This document shows, one piece after another, positions 55,544 through 63,635 of a stretch of DNA of 64,000 bases (its first letter is position 1; each line of letters begins with the position of its first letter). This DNA is from Brevibacillus_D fluminis_A (lineage in GTDB: Bacteria > Bacillota > Bacilli > Brevibacillales > Brevibacillaceae), in the NCBI RefSeq assembly GCF_052072235.1, contig NZ_CM125436.1, positions 4,520,001 to 4,584,000 of the forward strand, in the 5' to 3' direction. The position numbers and the translations under genes are program-made. Under the pieces are notes generated by a model that worked only from the letters and a program-made list of their open reading frames with translations, was not told the DNA's origin and made no database searches.

Positions 55544-56239
55544 CTATGATTGTTTGCTTTCATGTGCGTAGCGCCTCAGGTTGCGTTTGGTCCACCAATT
55601 GAGCCACATGATGGTGCTGAATCCGAGCGCAACGATGATCACGACCCAAAAGTAGGCTTTGTCCATCTCCCCGTTTTCCACCGCGAAATAGATGGCGATC
55701 GGAATCGTGTCCGTTTTGCCGGGGATGTAGCCCGCCAGCATCATCGTCGCACCGAACTCACCCAGCGCCCGGGCGAAGGCGAGCACCAGGCCGGCCAAAA
55801 CCCCCGGCCACGCCAGCGGAAAGGAAACCGTCCAAAACACGCGCCACTCGGAAGCGCCCATCGTGCGCGCGGCGATTTCCAAATGCTTGTCCACCGTCTG
55901 GAACGCAGCGAGCGCGCTCTGGTACATCATCGGGAACGAAACGACCACGGAAGCGATGACCGCCCCCACCCATGTAAAGACGATCTGCACATCATAATGC
56001 GTGAGCAGCCACTTGCCCAGGAAACCGGTTTTGCCGAACAACATCAACAGGCCGAAGCCGACGACGGTCGGAGGCAGGACCAACGGCAATAAAAAAAACG
56101 ATTCCAGCGCGCTTTTTCCCACAAACTCCTTGCGCGCGAGCAGCCGGGCCAGCAAAACTCCACTGATAAAAACAATGGAGGTGGCTATCCCGGCGACTTT
56201 TACAGACAAATACAAGGGTGTATAGTCGATGTCCGTCAT
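55544..56239 (-). CDS. modB: ModB, molybdate ABC transporter permease
   Basis: A 231-residue permease with five membrane helices. VLPPTVVGFGLLMLFGKTGFLG and the EAA-like loop ARTMGASEWRVFWTVSFPLAWPGVLAG are typical of ModB. ALGEFGATMMLAGYIPGKT is a strong ModB signature. AAAGGTGG precedes ATG 56239. It lies between modA (37 nt upstream) and modC and forms the modABC operon. Confidence 0.93.
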   Translation of the reverse strand: MTDIDYTPLYLSVKVAGIATSIVFISGVLLARLLARKEFVGKSALESFFLLPLVLPPTVVGFGLLMLFGKTGFLGKWLLTHYDVQIVFTWVGAVIASVVVSFPMMYQSALAAFQTVDKHLEIAARTMGASEWRVFWTVSFPLAWPGVLAGLVLAFARALGEFGATMMLAGYIPGKTDTIPIAIYFAVENGEMDKAYFWVVIIVALGFSTIMWLNWWTKRNLRRYAHESKQS

Positions 56240-56276
56240 GATAGCCACCTTTCTCAATTCTACCGCTACGATTTGC

Positions 56277-57434
56277 TTATTTTACATAGAAGCCATGCTT
56301 CGAGAGAATCAGCATCGCTTTTTCGCTGTTCAGATAGTCGAGGAAAACGTCCGCTTCCGAAGCGAATGTGGACGTATTGACGACCGCGCCCGGATAGACG
56401 ATCGGGCTGTGCCATTTCGTGTCGGCGATCGCCAAGATTTTGACTTTATCCGTGGAAAGCGCATCGGACGTATAAACCGCGCCCACATCAACATTGCCCG
56501 ACTCTACATAGGTTAACACCTGGCGAACATCGCTGGCAAACACGATTTTGCTTTGCAGCTTGTCCCACAGCCCTACATTCGTCAGCGTTTCTTTGGCATA
56601 GCGACCGGCAGGCACGCTGTCCGGGTTGCCGATTGCCATTTGCTTGATGGCATCCGGATTGATTTTGTCAAACCCGGCGACCGGCAGCTTGGTATCTTTC
56701 GGCGCAACCAGCACAAGGCGGTTTTCTGCGAAATTGACGCGTGTCGACGGTGCGATCAGCTTGCTTGCTTCCAATGTATCCATGTCTTTTTTGCTGGCGG
56801 ACAGAAACACATCCGCAGGCGCCCCTTGCTGAATCTGCGTGGCCAATTTGCCGGAGCTGCCAAATGTGAAGGTCAGATGATAGTTCGGATAATCCGCGTT
56901 AAATGAGGTTTTCAATTCATTCAAGGCATCGGTCAGGCTCGCAGCCGCCGCAATGGTCAAATCCGCTTTTTGGTTCGCAAGCTTTGGCGTGACGACTGCC
57001 ACGGTACGGGCATGCTCGTTCCAAATCACTTTTGCGCCGAATGTTTCGCTGACAAAGCGCACCGGCACCATCGTTTTGCCGCTGATGACTTGCGCCGCTT
57101 CGTCAAGCGCTTTGCTCGACTGGTTGACTTTCGCGGTTTTTTGCCCGATCGCAAGCACGATCGTGGTGGAGCCTTGTACGGCAGTTGCCGTCTTGTTCGC
57201 GCCGTTCCACGTCACGCGGGCGCCCAACGCTTCAAAAATATCGCGCATCGGCACCAGCATTCTGCCATTTTGGATGACAGGCGGCTGGCTGACCGATAGA
57301 TGACGTCCATCCACCTTTACATGGATTGCCGCTGCCGCTTGTGCCACCTCTGTTGAAGCAGGCATAATTTGCGCAGCCAAGAGGCTCAGGCAAAACAGGA
57401 ACAGCATTAGAACAGACTTGCGTGGCTTACTCAA
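56277..57434 (-). CDS. modA: ModA molybdate-binding protein fused to N-terminal stalk domains
   Basis: A 385-residue exported protein. After a signal peptide (about 1-34, ending VAQA) come two copper-amine-oxidase N-terminal-like (stalk) modules: PPVIQNGRMLVPMRDIFEALGARVTWN and ISGKTMVPVRFVSETFGAKVIWN (about 38-152). ModA follows (about 157-385): TIAAAASLTDALNEL, FGSSGKLATQIQQGAPADVFLSAS and YVESGNVDVGAVYTSDAL bind the oxyanion. ModA in Gram-positives is normally a lipoprotein, but no lipobox cysteine is present. The stalk modules may hold it at the wall instead. The start is TTG with AAGGAG upstream. Confidence 0.88.
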   Translation of the reverse strand: MSKPRKSVLMLFLFCLSLLAAQIMPASTEVAQAAAAIHVKVDGRHLSVSQPPVIQNGRMLVPMRDIFEALGARVTWNGANKTATAVQGSTTIVLAIGQKTAKVNQSSKALDEAAQVISGKTMVPVRFVSETFGAKVIWNEHARTVAVVTPKLANQKADLTIAAAASLTDALNELKTSFNADYPNYHLTFTFGSSGKLATQIQQGAPADVFLSASKKDMDTLEASKLIAPSTRVNFAENRLVLVAPKDTKLPVAGFDKINPDAIKQMAIGNPDSVPAGRYAKETLTNVGLWDKLQSKIVFASDVRQVLTYVESGNVDVGAVYTSDALSTDKVKILAIADTKWHSPIVYPGAVVNTSTFASEADVFLDYLNSEKAMLILSKHGFYVK

Positions 57435-57536
57435 CTTCTTTCACTCCTTCTCTACATATGCTGCATTCTATTTACAATTATATATATCTAAACATAATTG
57501 GCTATATTTAATTTTGTATTTATCACATTTATTTTA

Positions 57537-57567
57537 ATCTATTTATAACTAACTATATCTATTTATA
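57537..57567. promoter_or_regulatory. Direct repeat ATCTATTTATA in the mod divergent region
   Basis: ATCTATTTATA occurs at 57537-57547 and 57557-57567, exactly 20 bp (two helical turns) apart, in a very AT-rich 225-bp divergent gap. A related CTATATTTA is at 57502-57510. The sites resemble AT-rich ModE-type half sites only loosely and probably bind the neighbouring regulator. Confidence 0.5.
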
Positions 57568-57659
57568 GCAACAAAAGCCTTCTTCCCGGCATGGAGCGGC
57601 TGATGCAAAAGGTTTATAATAAAAGAAATGCTGTGTCGATGTCACGGGGAGGAAGCCAC

Positions 57660-58631
57660 TTGTCGAATGAGATTTCCTATACAACGGAGGAGATTGCCCA
57701 ATTATTGCGCGTCTCCAAACTGACCGTCTATGATCTGATCAAAAAAGGCGAGCTGCCCGCCTATCGCGTCGGTCGGCAAATGCGCGTGGACGCAGCCGAT
57801 CTGGAGGCGTACAAGCTCCGTTCCAAAGGCGAGCACGTTGCGGTCAAATCGCCCGCTGCCGCCTTGCCCGCAGCGCAAGCGCCTGCACATGTACCGGGCT
57901 ATTCCGCAGCCAAAACCGCCGCTCCCCGCCCCATCATCATCAGCGGGCAAGATATTTGCCTCGATCTGCTTGCCGCACACATCGAAAAGCAGCAGATCGG
58001 CATCCGTCCGCTCCGCACCCATACCGGAAGCCTGAACAGCCTGATCTCGATGTTTCAGGGGGAATCCGATGTGGTCAGCACCCATTTGCTGGACGCGGAT
58101 GCGAATGCGTACAATCTGCCTTACATCCGCAAAATTTTGCTCAGCGAGTCGTATCTGGTCGTTCACGTCATGACACGCTGGGCGGGACTGTACGTGCAAA
58201 AGGGCAATCCGCTCCAGCTGCAGACATGGACAGACTTGCAGCGGCCCGGACTCAAGCTGGTCAATCGGGAAAAAGGCTCGGGCGCACGCGTTTTGCTCGA
58301 TGAGCAGCTGCGGATTCACCAGATTCCACGGCACCAGCTGATCGGTTATGAAGCTGAGGAGACCAGCCATCTTGGCGTCGCCAGCGTGATCGCGAGCGGT
58401 CAGGCGGACGTGGGAGTCGGCATCGAAAAAGCGGCGCGGCTCGCCGGCATCGATTTTGTCCCGCTCATCCAGGAAAGCTATGATCTTGTTTTGCTGAAAA
58501 CGGCGGAAAACCGGTTGCTGATTCAAACCGTGCTGGCGATTTTGCGTTCGGAGGCGTTTCAGAAGGAAGTGCATGGGCTGGGCGGCTATGACATTTCACG
58601 GATGGGAACGGTGCTGTACGAAACGGATTGA
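57660..58631 (+). CDS. One-component molybdate-type regulator: excisionase-like HTH plus PBP domain
   Basis: A 323-residue regulator. The N-terminal MerR/excisionase-type HTH reads YTTEEIAQLLRVSKLTVYDLIKKGELPAYRVGRQMRV. A Pro/Ala-rich linker (about 65-95) joins it to a periplasmic-binding-protein-like domain (about 100-323) of the PBP_like class: LVNREKGSGARVLLDEQL and ASVIASGQADVGVGIEKAAR. There is no signal peptide. TTG 57660 has GGGGAGG 8 nt upstream; the ATG at 57591 lacks a site. It is divergent from modABC and most likely regulates it after binding an oxyanion in the cytoplasm. Confidence 0.87.
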   Translation: MSNEISYTTEEIAQLLRVSKLTVYDLIKKGELPAYRVGRQMRVDAADLEAYKLRSKGEHVAVKSPAAALPAAQAPAHVPGYSAAKTAAPRPIIISGQDICLDLLAAHIEKQQIGIRPLRTHTGSLNSLISMFQGESDVVSTHLLDADANAYNLPYIRKILLSESYLVVHVMTRWAGLYVQKGNPLQLQTWTDLQRPGLKLVNREKGSGARVLLDEQLRIHQIPRHQLIGYEAEETSHLGVASVIASGQADVGVGIEKAARLAGIDFVPLIQESYDLVLLKTAENRLLIQTVLAILRSEAFQKEVHGLGGYDISRMGTVLYETD

Positions 58632-58638
58632 GCTAGCA

Positions 58639-58743
58639 GGAAGAAAAACTTCTTTCAGAAGTCCTTTCGAGAAGCAGGTCCTTCGAACTATGGAAGTTTT
58701 TCTTCCGCTCCAGAATTTATAAGTGCGAGCACTTATAAATTCT
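58639..58743. repeat. Two adjacent long perfect inverted repeats
   Basis: GGAAGAAAAACTTC (58639-58652) and GAAGTTTTTCTTCC (58693-58706) are perfect 14-bp arms. Six nt further, AGAATTTATAAGTGC (58712-58726) and GCACTTATAAATTCT (58729-58743) are perfect 15-bp arms with a 2-nt centre. Between the first arms GTCCTTTCGA and GTCCTTCGA form an imperfect direct repeat. It lies just after the regulator stop codon and could be an RNA structure or a small mobile repeat. Confidence 0.55.
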
Positions 58744-58752
58744 TTTACGATC

Positions 58753-58802
58753 AAAAAAGGAACGGAGCTGGCAAGCATCGCCAAGCTTCCGTTCCTTTTT
58801 TC
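58753..58802. terminator. Bidirectional terminator
   Basis: AAAAAAGGAACGGA pairs with TCCGTTCCTTTTTT between the convergent regulator and NUDIX genes. Confidence 0.85.
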
Positions 58803-58823
58803 CATTGCCAAGCCGGTCGGCCG

Positions 58824-59438
58824 TTACGCGAAAACCTCGCTGATTTTGCCGAATACGCCTTGATAATAATGCGCCTCATGCGGGACAAAGTCAGTCACTG
58901 TCAATGTAACGGTTACATCGGTCCGCTCTGTGGCGGTCGCTTCAAAGCCGTTCGCCTGGAGACTCTCGATTTTTCCTGCGAACAGGTCGAGCATGTCTTG
59001 CAGCTTGATGAGGTACATTCCCGATACTTCCTCAAGCTGCAGATGGAAGTCGGACAGCTCATGCTCGCTGCGATAGGCGTAAACATGGCAAAACTCCCGG
59101 TCGATCAGTTCTTGAAAGAAGCCTTCATCCGCAAAGATGCCAAGCGGCACAAACTGGGCGAAATCGACCTCGATGCCCAGCTCCTCCGCGACCTCGCGCT
59201 GCCCGTCCTCCGGCGATTCGTGCGCGCGCAAATGACCCGCTGCGGTGATGTCGAATTTTTCGGGAAACGTATCTTTGCCCACCTGACGCTTCTGGACGTA
59301 CAGGTACAGCTCCCCTGCCACGATTTTGACGAACCAGCAGTGAAAGGTCTCATGCCACCAGCCCTCCCTGTGCACCTGTTCACGCTCCATGACGCCGACT
59401 TTTTCCCTGTTTTCATTGAAGATTGCAAGTAGCTCCAT
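58824..59438 (-). CDS. NUDIX hydrolase
   Basis: A 204-residue NUDIX protein of the isopentenyl-diphosphate-isomerase-like/YfcD class. The NUDIX box is complete: GHLRAHESPEDGQREVAEELGI (G-x5-E-x7-REVxEExGI). The preceding WHETFHCWFV and LYLYVQKR fit this class. GAGGGAAAG precedes ATG 59438. It is followed upstream by the membrane protein gene with no operon link evident. It hydrolyses a nucleoside or other diphosphate; the substrate is not predictable. Confidence 0.88.
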   Translation of the reverse strand: MELLAIFNENREKVGVMEREQVHREGWWHETFHCWFVKIVAGELYLYVQKRQVGKDTFPEKFDITAAGHLRAHESPEDGQREVAEELGIEVDFAQFVPLGIFADEGFFQELIDREFCHVYAYRSEHELSDFHLQLEEVSGMYLIKLQDMLDLFAGKIESLQANGFEATATERTDVTVTLTVTDFVPHEAHYYQGVFGKISEVFA

Positions 59439-59599
59439 CCGGCTTTCCCTCTTCCCCGCGCGATCTCTTCCTCGCCTGCGATACCGTGATGGTACAATCT
59501 TCCGCCACCCAAAAGCAAGCATTCCCTTTCAACAAAAAAACGGCAGCGAGAACCGTCCGATCCGGCCCCTGCTGCCATCTTTTTGCCTTGCTTGCATTT

Positions 59600-60010
59600 T
59601 CAAGACGAAAACTTATTGCTCCCCGATTTCGCGAAAACAAACGTGCTTTCTTTCACGTTTACAAAAACGTTGATCAAAAACAAAATGATCCCGATAATCG
59701 CCAAGGTCCCGCCGATCTGGATCAACGGCAGCGTCGAGAGCTGCATGATCTCCAGATACAAGCCGATGACCATCAGCGGCAAGCCGATGTTGTGCAGCCA
59801 AAAATGCCATTTCCCCAGCTTGCCGACGCCCGCTTGCGGGAATAGACAGTAGATGATGCCAGCGAGTGCGAGCGATACCCAGCCGAGCAGGTTGATGTGC
59901 GCGTGAACGCTGGCAAGCTGGAACAGCTGGGCGATACCGATTCCCATGCCGAAAACGACCCCGATGACGAAGTAGACGACCGCAATACGCAGCCAAATGA
60001 TACCTTTCAT
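59600..60010 (-). CDS. Small heme-copper-oxidase-like membrane protein
   Basis: A 136-residue membrane protein with four helices. Conserved histidines occur in ASVHAHINLLGWVSLALAG and WHFWLHNIGLPLMVIG, a pattern like that of cytochrome oxidase subunit I helices, and short proteins of this kind are found in many Bacillales. GGAGGGTAGGACA precedes ATG 60010. It may bind heme. The function is unknown. The 147-bp gap to the next gene holds nothing clear. Confidence 0.7.
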   Translation of the reverse strand: MKGIIWLRIAVVYFVIGVVFGMGIGIAQLFQLASVHAHINLLGWVSLALAGIIYCLFPQAGVGKLGKWHFWLHNIGLPLMVIGLYLEIMQLSTLPLIQIGGTLAIIGIILFLINVFVNVKESTFVFAKSGSNKFSS

Positions 60011-60157
60011 TGTCCTACCCTCCATTATGACGAAAATTGTCAAACTATTCAAAGTATACGAGATTCGACAGGAAAGTATATCCATCTTTAGGCTGATTGT
60101 CGCATGATATTTTATGGAGGGTTGGCTCCTACTGGCGTCGTACCCGACGAAACGCGC

Positions 60158-61123
60158 TTACACGAACGGCGGCTCCCACACCTTTTTGCGCCAGCCGAGC
60201 GAGCAGCTGATGACATTCAGCTCCCGGTCCAGCCGCACATCCACGCCGAACGGCAGCTTTTGTCCATGCCAGAAGCGCACATCGCTCCACCGGACATGAT
60301 ACCCGTCGTGCAATTCCAGACAGGTGACATGGACACGCTGCGCAAACGCCAGAAATGCGCGAACCCCGTCTGTCCCAACCGTCGCCTGAATGACGTCGTT
60401 TTTTTCCTGCTTGGAAAATACTTCACCGCTCATGATGCGTCCGCGTTCGATCATGCCGGTGTAAAACGCCTGCTCGCCTTCCAGCAAATATTGCCAGCGG
60501 AACCAGCTCAGCTGCGGAAAGACATGGCACAGCCCCTTCTGGCCGCTGTGCGCTTTGATCAGCCGAATCAACGCACGGTGCTGCCTCGCCCGTATCACAA
60601 TGTACAAGCCGCTTATGGCGTAAATCAAGCCGAACAGCATGCCCGGCGCAATACTTGCGTGCAGCCACCAGGCCACAACGCCCGCCAGATGCAAGAAGAA
60701 CAGGAACGGCTCGAAAATGCTCAAAATGTCGAGATGCACCCATGCCTTGGAAAAAGGCCGGAGCGATTGCACGCCGTACGTGTTGCACATATCCAGTCCA
60801 ACATGCAGCATCACAGCTGCCAACGTCCAGAGAAACAAGGAAAGCCAGCCGTGCGAAAGCCCGCTGCATAACATGATCGCACCTGAAATAACGGCTGGCC
60901 ACAAAAACAACGCCGGAATGGAATGGCTGATCCCACGATGGTGGCGAATATAAAAGGCGTATCCGCGCAATCGAACCACCGTATCAAAATCTGGCGCGAC
61001 CGAACCGATCATCGTGCCGATCATGACGGCATGCGCGATCTCAGGATGAAGCGCCACCACCGGATCGGCATACGCCAGTCCCGCAAGCGACACTCCCAGC
61101 AACAGATGACTTCCCGTATCCAT
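60158..61123 (-). CDS. YdjM/DUF457-type membrane-bound metal-dependent hydrolase-like protein
   Basis: A 321-residue protein. The N-terminal half holds 5-6 membrane helices with the family signatures DTGSHLLLGVSLAGL, GSVAPDFDTVVRL, IRHHRGISHSIPAL and MLHVGLDMCNTYG, which give a set of histidines and aspartates able to bind metal. The C-terminal 150 residues are soluble. GGGGGGAACGGGAAG precedes ATG 61123. Members are annotated as metal-dependent hydrolases without a proven substrate. Confidence 0.85.
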   Translation of the reverse strand: MDTGSHLLLGVSLAGLAYADPVVALHPEIAHAVMIGTMIGSVAPDFDTVVRLRGYAFYIRHHRGISHSIPALFLWPAVISGAIMLCSGLSHGWLSLFLWTLAAVMLHVGLDMCNTYGVQSLRPFSKAWVHLDILSIFEPFLFFLHLAGVVAWWLHASIAPGMLFGLIYAISGLYIVIRARQHRALIRLIKAHSGQKGLCHVFPQLSWFRWQYLLEGEQAFYTGMIERGRIMSGEVFSKQEKNDVIQATVGTDGVRAFLAFAQRVHVTCLELHDGYHVRWSDVRFWHGQKLPFGVDVRLDRELNVISCSLGWRKKVWEPPFV

Positions 61124-61195
61124 CTTCCCGTTCCCCCCAAGCTGTGTAGTGTAAACACGCGATTTCACGCATCTCCCTGATTGGCTGCACGGTAG

Positions 61196-61243
61196 AACGA
61201 AAGCCGCCCGCAAATGTATTCCCTACATTTATCGGACGGCTTT
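61196..61243 (-). terminator. Possible hairpin terminator of the 48-residue gene
   Basis: GCCGTCCG and CGGGCGGC, with an inner AAATGT...ACATTT stem, form a hairpin beyond the stop of the small gene at 61268-61414. The T run is weak. Confidence 0.5.
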
Positions 61244-61267
61244 TCGTTCGCCTGCTGCGGCTTTTGC

Positions 61268-61414
61268 TCAAGACCGATACAGCAGGTTGGCCCCCATTGC
61301 CATACCTGTTTTGCTCGGCACGAATTGGTTGATTTCATTTTGGACATACAGTTTTCGCTCAACATGTACGTCTTCTGTTTCCGACAGCATCCACCGAAGG
61401 AATTTGGTCAGCAT
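61268..61414 (-). CDS. Small protein, 48 residues
   Basis: ATG 61414 has a near-perfect GGGAGG ribosome site 7 nt upstream and opens a 48-codon frame: MLTKFLRWMLSETEDVHVER at the N terminus, then KLYVQNEINQFVPSKTGMAM and a short end NLLYRS. It is soluble with an amphipathic N terminus. A hairpin follows. I do not recognise the family. The upstream gap 61415-61724 holds the cwlJ terminator and a short hairpin (GCGGCCTT/AAGGCCGC, 61519-61541), otherwise nothing clear. Confidence 0.6.
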   Translation of the reverse strand: MLTKFLRWMLSETEDVHVERKLYVQNEINQFVPSKTGMAMGANLLYRS

Positions 61415-61577
61415 GTGGAATCCTCCCGCTCATTTGTTCATCTCTACACTGTTTATCTTACGACGGGAATGTTAGCGGGGCGTGAAGCCAATGTATAGAG
61501 ATGTTGAGTTTTGATGAAGCGGCCTTCATGGACAAGGCCGCGGTTGTTCGTAGAAAATAAAGTATTTCTTTGGAAAA

Positions 61578-61619
61578 TAAAAAAGGTAGTCAGGAGAAAA
61601 AATCATTCCTGAATACCTC
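61578..61619 (-). terminator. Rho-independent terminator of cwlJ
   Basis: On the minus strand AGGTATTCAGGA pairs with TCCTGACTACCT and is followed by a T run. Confidence 0.8.
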
Positions 61620-61724
61620 GCTTTTACTAAGCTATCGATACCCGTTCGTTCAATCTCGAACCCGACAACAACTTACCGACACATGGCTGTGACAGTCAGG
61701 TTAAGAGATCCTGAGTTCTTTTCG

Positions 61725-62168
61725 TTAAAACGTATTATATACATTTTCACATTCTTTCGCGGTCGGTTCATAAAAACAGTGCTTCTTCCATCGACCTACG
61801 AACGGCTGATTATACCAAGTTGGCGGACAGGGTCCGGGATTTTCGAACGTTCCTGGACGGAAATACCATAGGGAGAATTTGCCTGGCCAATTCCGCTCCC
61901 CATTCACTGCCCGTTGCGCCAGACGGCGTTCCCTCTCTCTTGCTTTTTGATAGTACATACCATGTTGCAACGCTTCGAACGCATGCGGCTGGTTGATCAT
62001 TTGGGGAATGGTCCGGATTCCTTTAAAATCGGAACAATTCGCTCTTATTCGGTTAATGCCAACATTTCCAACAAGGAGCATGCCCATTTCGCCTTCGGTC
62101 TCAGCTTCAGCCCGAAGCAACCTTGCCAACATATCAATATCCTGCTTTCTGGCTTTTACGACTGCCAT
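61725..62168 (-). CDS. cwlJ: CwlJ, spore cortex-lytic hydrolase
   Basis: A 147-residue SleB/CwlJ family cell-wall hydrolase, nearly the same length as B. subtilis CwlJ (about 142). LARLLRAEAETEGEMGMLLVGNVGINRIRANCSDFKGIRTI carries the catalytic glutamate; GKFSLWYFRPGTF, WYNQPFVGRWKKHCFYEPTAKECENVYNTF at the end match CwlJ closely. No signal peptide, as usual for this coat-associated enzyme, which opens the cortex during germination (classically Ca-DPA-triggered). AGAGGTGA precedes ATG 62168. No gerQ homologue is adjacent. Confidence 0.94.
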   Translation of the reverse strand: MAVVKARKQDIDMLARLLRAEAETEGEMGMLLVGNVGINRIRANCSDFKGIRTIPQMINQPHAFEALQHGMYYQKARERERRLAQRAVNGERNWPGKFSLWYFRPGTFENPGPCPPTWYNQPFVGRWKKHCFYEPTAKECENVYNTF

Positions 62169-62284
62169 TGGCTCACCTCTTTGGATTTCTAGACTCATCA
62201 TATTGCAGGCGAAGCGAATGTGTTACTCTGGCAAAATAGCGAACGATAACGCTGCGCCACTGATCGGCGTCTTCGGAGATGAAA

Positions 62285-62335
62285 GAAAAAACCGTTCAGA
62301 CATGCACCTTTCGCACGGTCCTGAACGGTTTTTTA
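62285..62335 (-). terminator. Rho-independent terminator of the cyanophycinase-like gene
   Basis: AAAAAACCGTTCAG pairs with CTGAACGGTTTTTT around about 20 nt, with T runs on both strands. Confidence 0.85.
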
Positions 62336-62350
62336 GTGTGAGCTGCGCTC

Positions 62351-63610
62351 CTATTTCTTCTCCTTGATCGTCACTTCGATCGGCGTAATCGTCATATCCA
62401 CATGCAAGGCAGACGACGCATACTCGGTTTCGTCATAGTAGCCTTGTGTTTTCCTGTTTTTGCTGAAGACGACCTTGACGCCGGCACCGTCGTTTTCCAG
62501 GCCGAATGCGACGCCGGCCGCTTCCTTCGCCGTGTTGTCCATCAGATCGTCGAGCAGCATGACTTTTGCGGCATCGAGCCCGAACACGCTCGTGTTGAGC
62601 GTATTGCCCTCATAGTATTCTTTCCCCGGTTCGATCGCGACTTTTTCCTTGGCGAGCGTGTAGCGTTTGGTCACGTAATTGTACTTGTCGCCTTTCTCGA
62701 TGTAGGACACGTCGATGCCTTTGTACACGCCGCTTTTGGAAACGGACGCCTTGGATGCATCGACGATGAACAAGCCGCTCGCGCCGATCACCTCGATCGT
62801 GTTGCCGGTTACTACCATCGCCGAGTTTTCATCGATACCGAAGCCGTATTTTTGCTTCTCGGCAACCAAGGCGACGACCAGACGGCCCAGACGACCGCGT
62901 TTGCTGAAATGCTGGTCGACGATTCCGCCGTTGAAGAAGCCGAGCCCTTTGGTGACCCACAGCCCAGGCTTCGTGTCATCATAGGTCACGCCGTTCAAAA
63001 GCGCGCCGAGCGAATCGGTGTTGGCAATCATCGTTTTGGACATGATCGCCGCCCCTGCGCTCGTTCCGGCGATCATGCCGCCTTTGTTGTACACGTCCCA
63101 GACGGCATCCAGCGCCTTGGTGTTGCTGCCGTCCGGATTGTAAAACGCTTTGGTGATCCGCGCCTGGTCGCCACCGACGAAAAAGAGCGCGTTTGTCTCG
63201 GCGATCTGGGCGACGATGTCATCGTTGTTCACCTTGTCTTGATAATTGTCTTTGGTGATGTCGATGATTTTGACATGGTCGGCAGGCACCCCGTAATATT
63301 CGAAATCTTCCTTCATTTCTTCCGACGACGACATCGAGCCGCTCGCCGTCGGGAAGATGCCGATCATCGCCTTGTCCTTGCCGCCCGCCAGCTCGATCAT
63401 CTTTTCGTGAATCGCCGCATTGTCCCGCTGCTGGGCCCCGCCGATGATGACAAGGCTTCCTTTCGCTTTCGCCGCGAGAGCGTCCTGTGCTGCTTCATCC
63501 TGTGCAGCAGCTGGCTCCTCCGCCCACACGCTGCCTCCGAATCCGAGCGATGCCACAAGCATAACCCCTGCCAACAAAAACGACTGCACTTTTTTGCCAA
63601 ACCTTTTCAT
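62351..63610 (-). CDS. Secreted cyanophycinase-like S51 peptidase
   Basis: A 419-residue exported member of peptidase family S51. A signal peptide ends near WAE (about residue 30). The catalytic domain has LVIIGGAQQRDN, IGIFPTASGS, NALFFVGGDQARIT, the nucleophile in GTSAGAAIMS, and GLGFFNGGIVDQHFSKRGRLGRL, which is typical of cyanophycinase. These enzymes release beta-Asp-Arg from cyanophycin. A C-terminal part of about 130 residues is extra. The second of two close ATGs (63610) is chosen because AAGGAG is 9 nt away. It lies 25 nt after the asparaginase gene. Confidence 0.9.
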   Translation of the reverse strand: MKRFGKKVQSFLLAGVMLVASLGFGGSVWAEEPAAAQDEAAQDALAAKAKGSLVIIGGAQQRDNAAIHEKMIELAGGKDKAMIGIFPTASGSMSSSEEMKEDFEYYGVPADHVKIIDITKDNYQDKVNNDDIVAQIAETNALFFVGGDQARITKAFYNPDGSNTKALDAVWDVYNKGGMIAGTSAGAAIMSKTMIANTDSLGALLNGVTYDDTKPGLWVTKGLGFFNGGIVDQHFSKRGRLGRLVVALVAEKQKYGFGIDENSAMVVTGNTIEVIGASGLFIVDASKASVSKSGVYKGIDVSYIEKGDKYNYVTKRYTLAKEKVAIEPGKEYYEGNTLNTSVFGLDAAKVMLLDDLMDNTAKEAAGVAFGLENDGAGVKVVFSKNRKTQGYYDETEYASSALHVDMTITPIEVTIKEKK

Positions 63611-63635
63611 GCCCATGCACTCCTTTTTCGATTGG

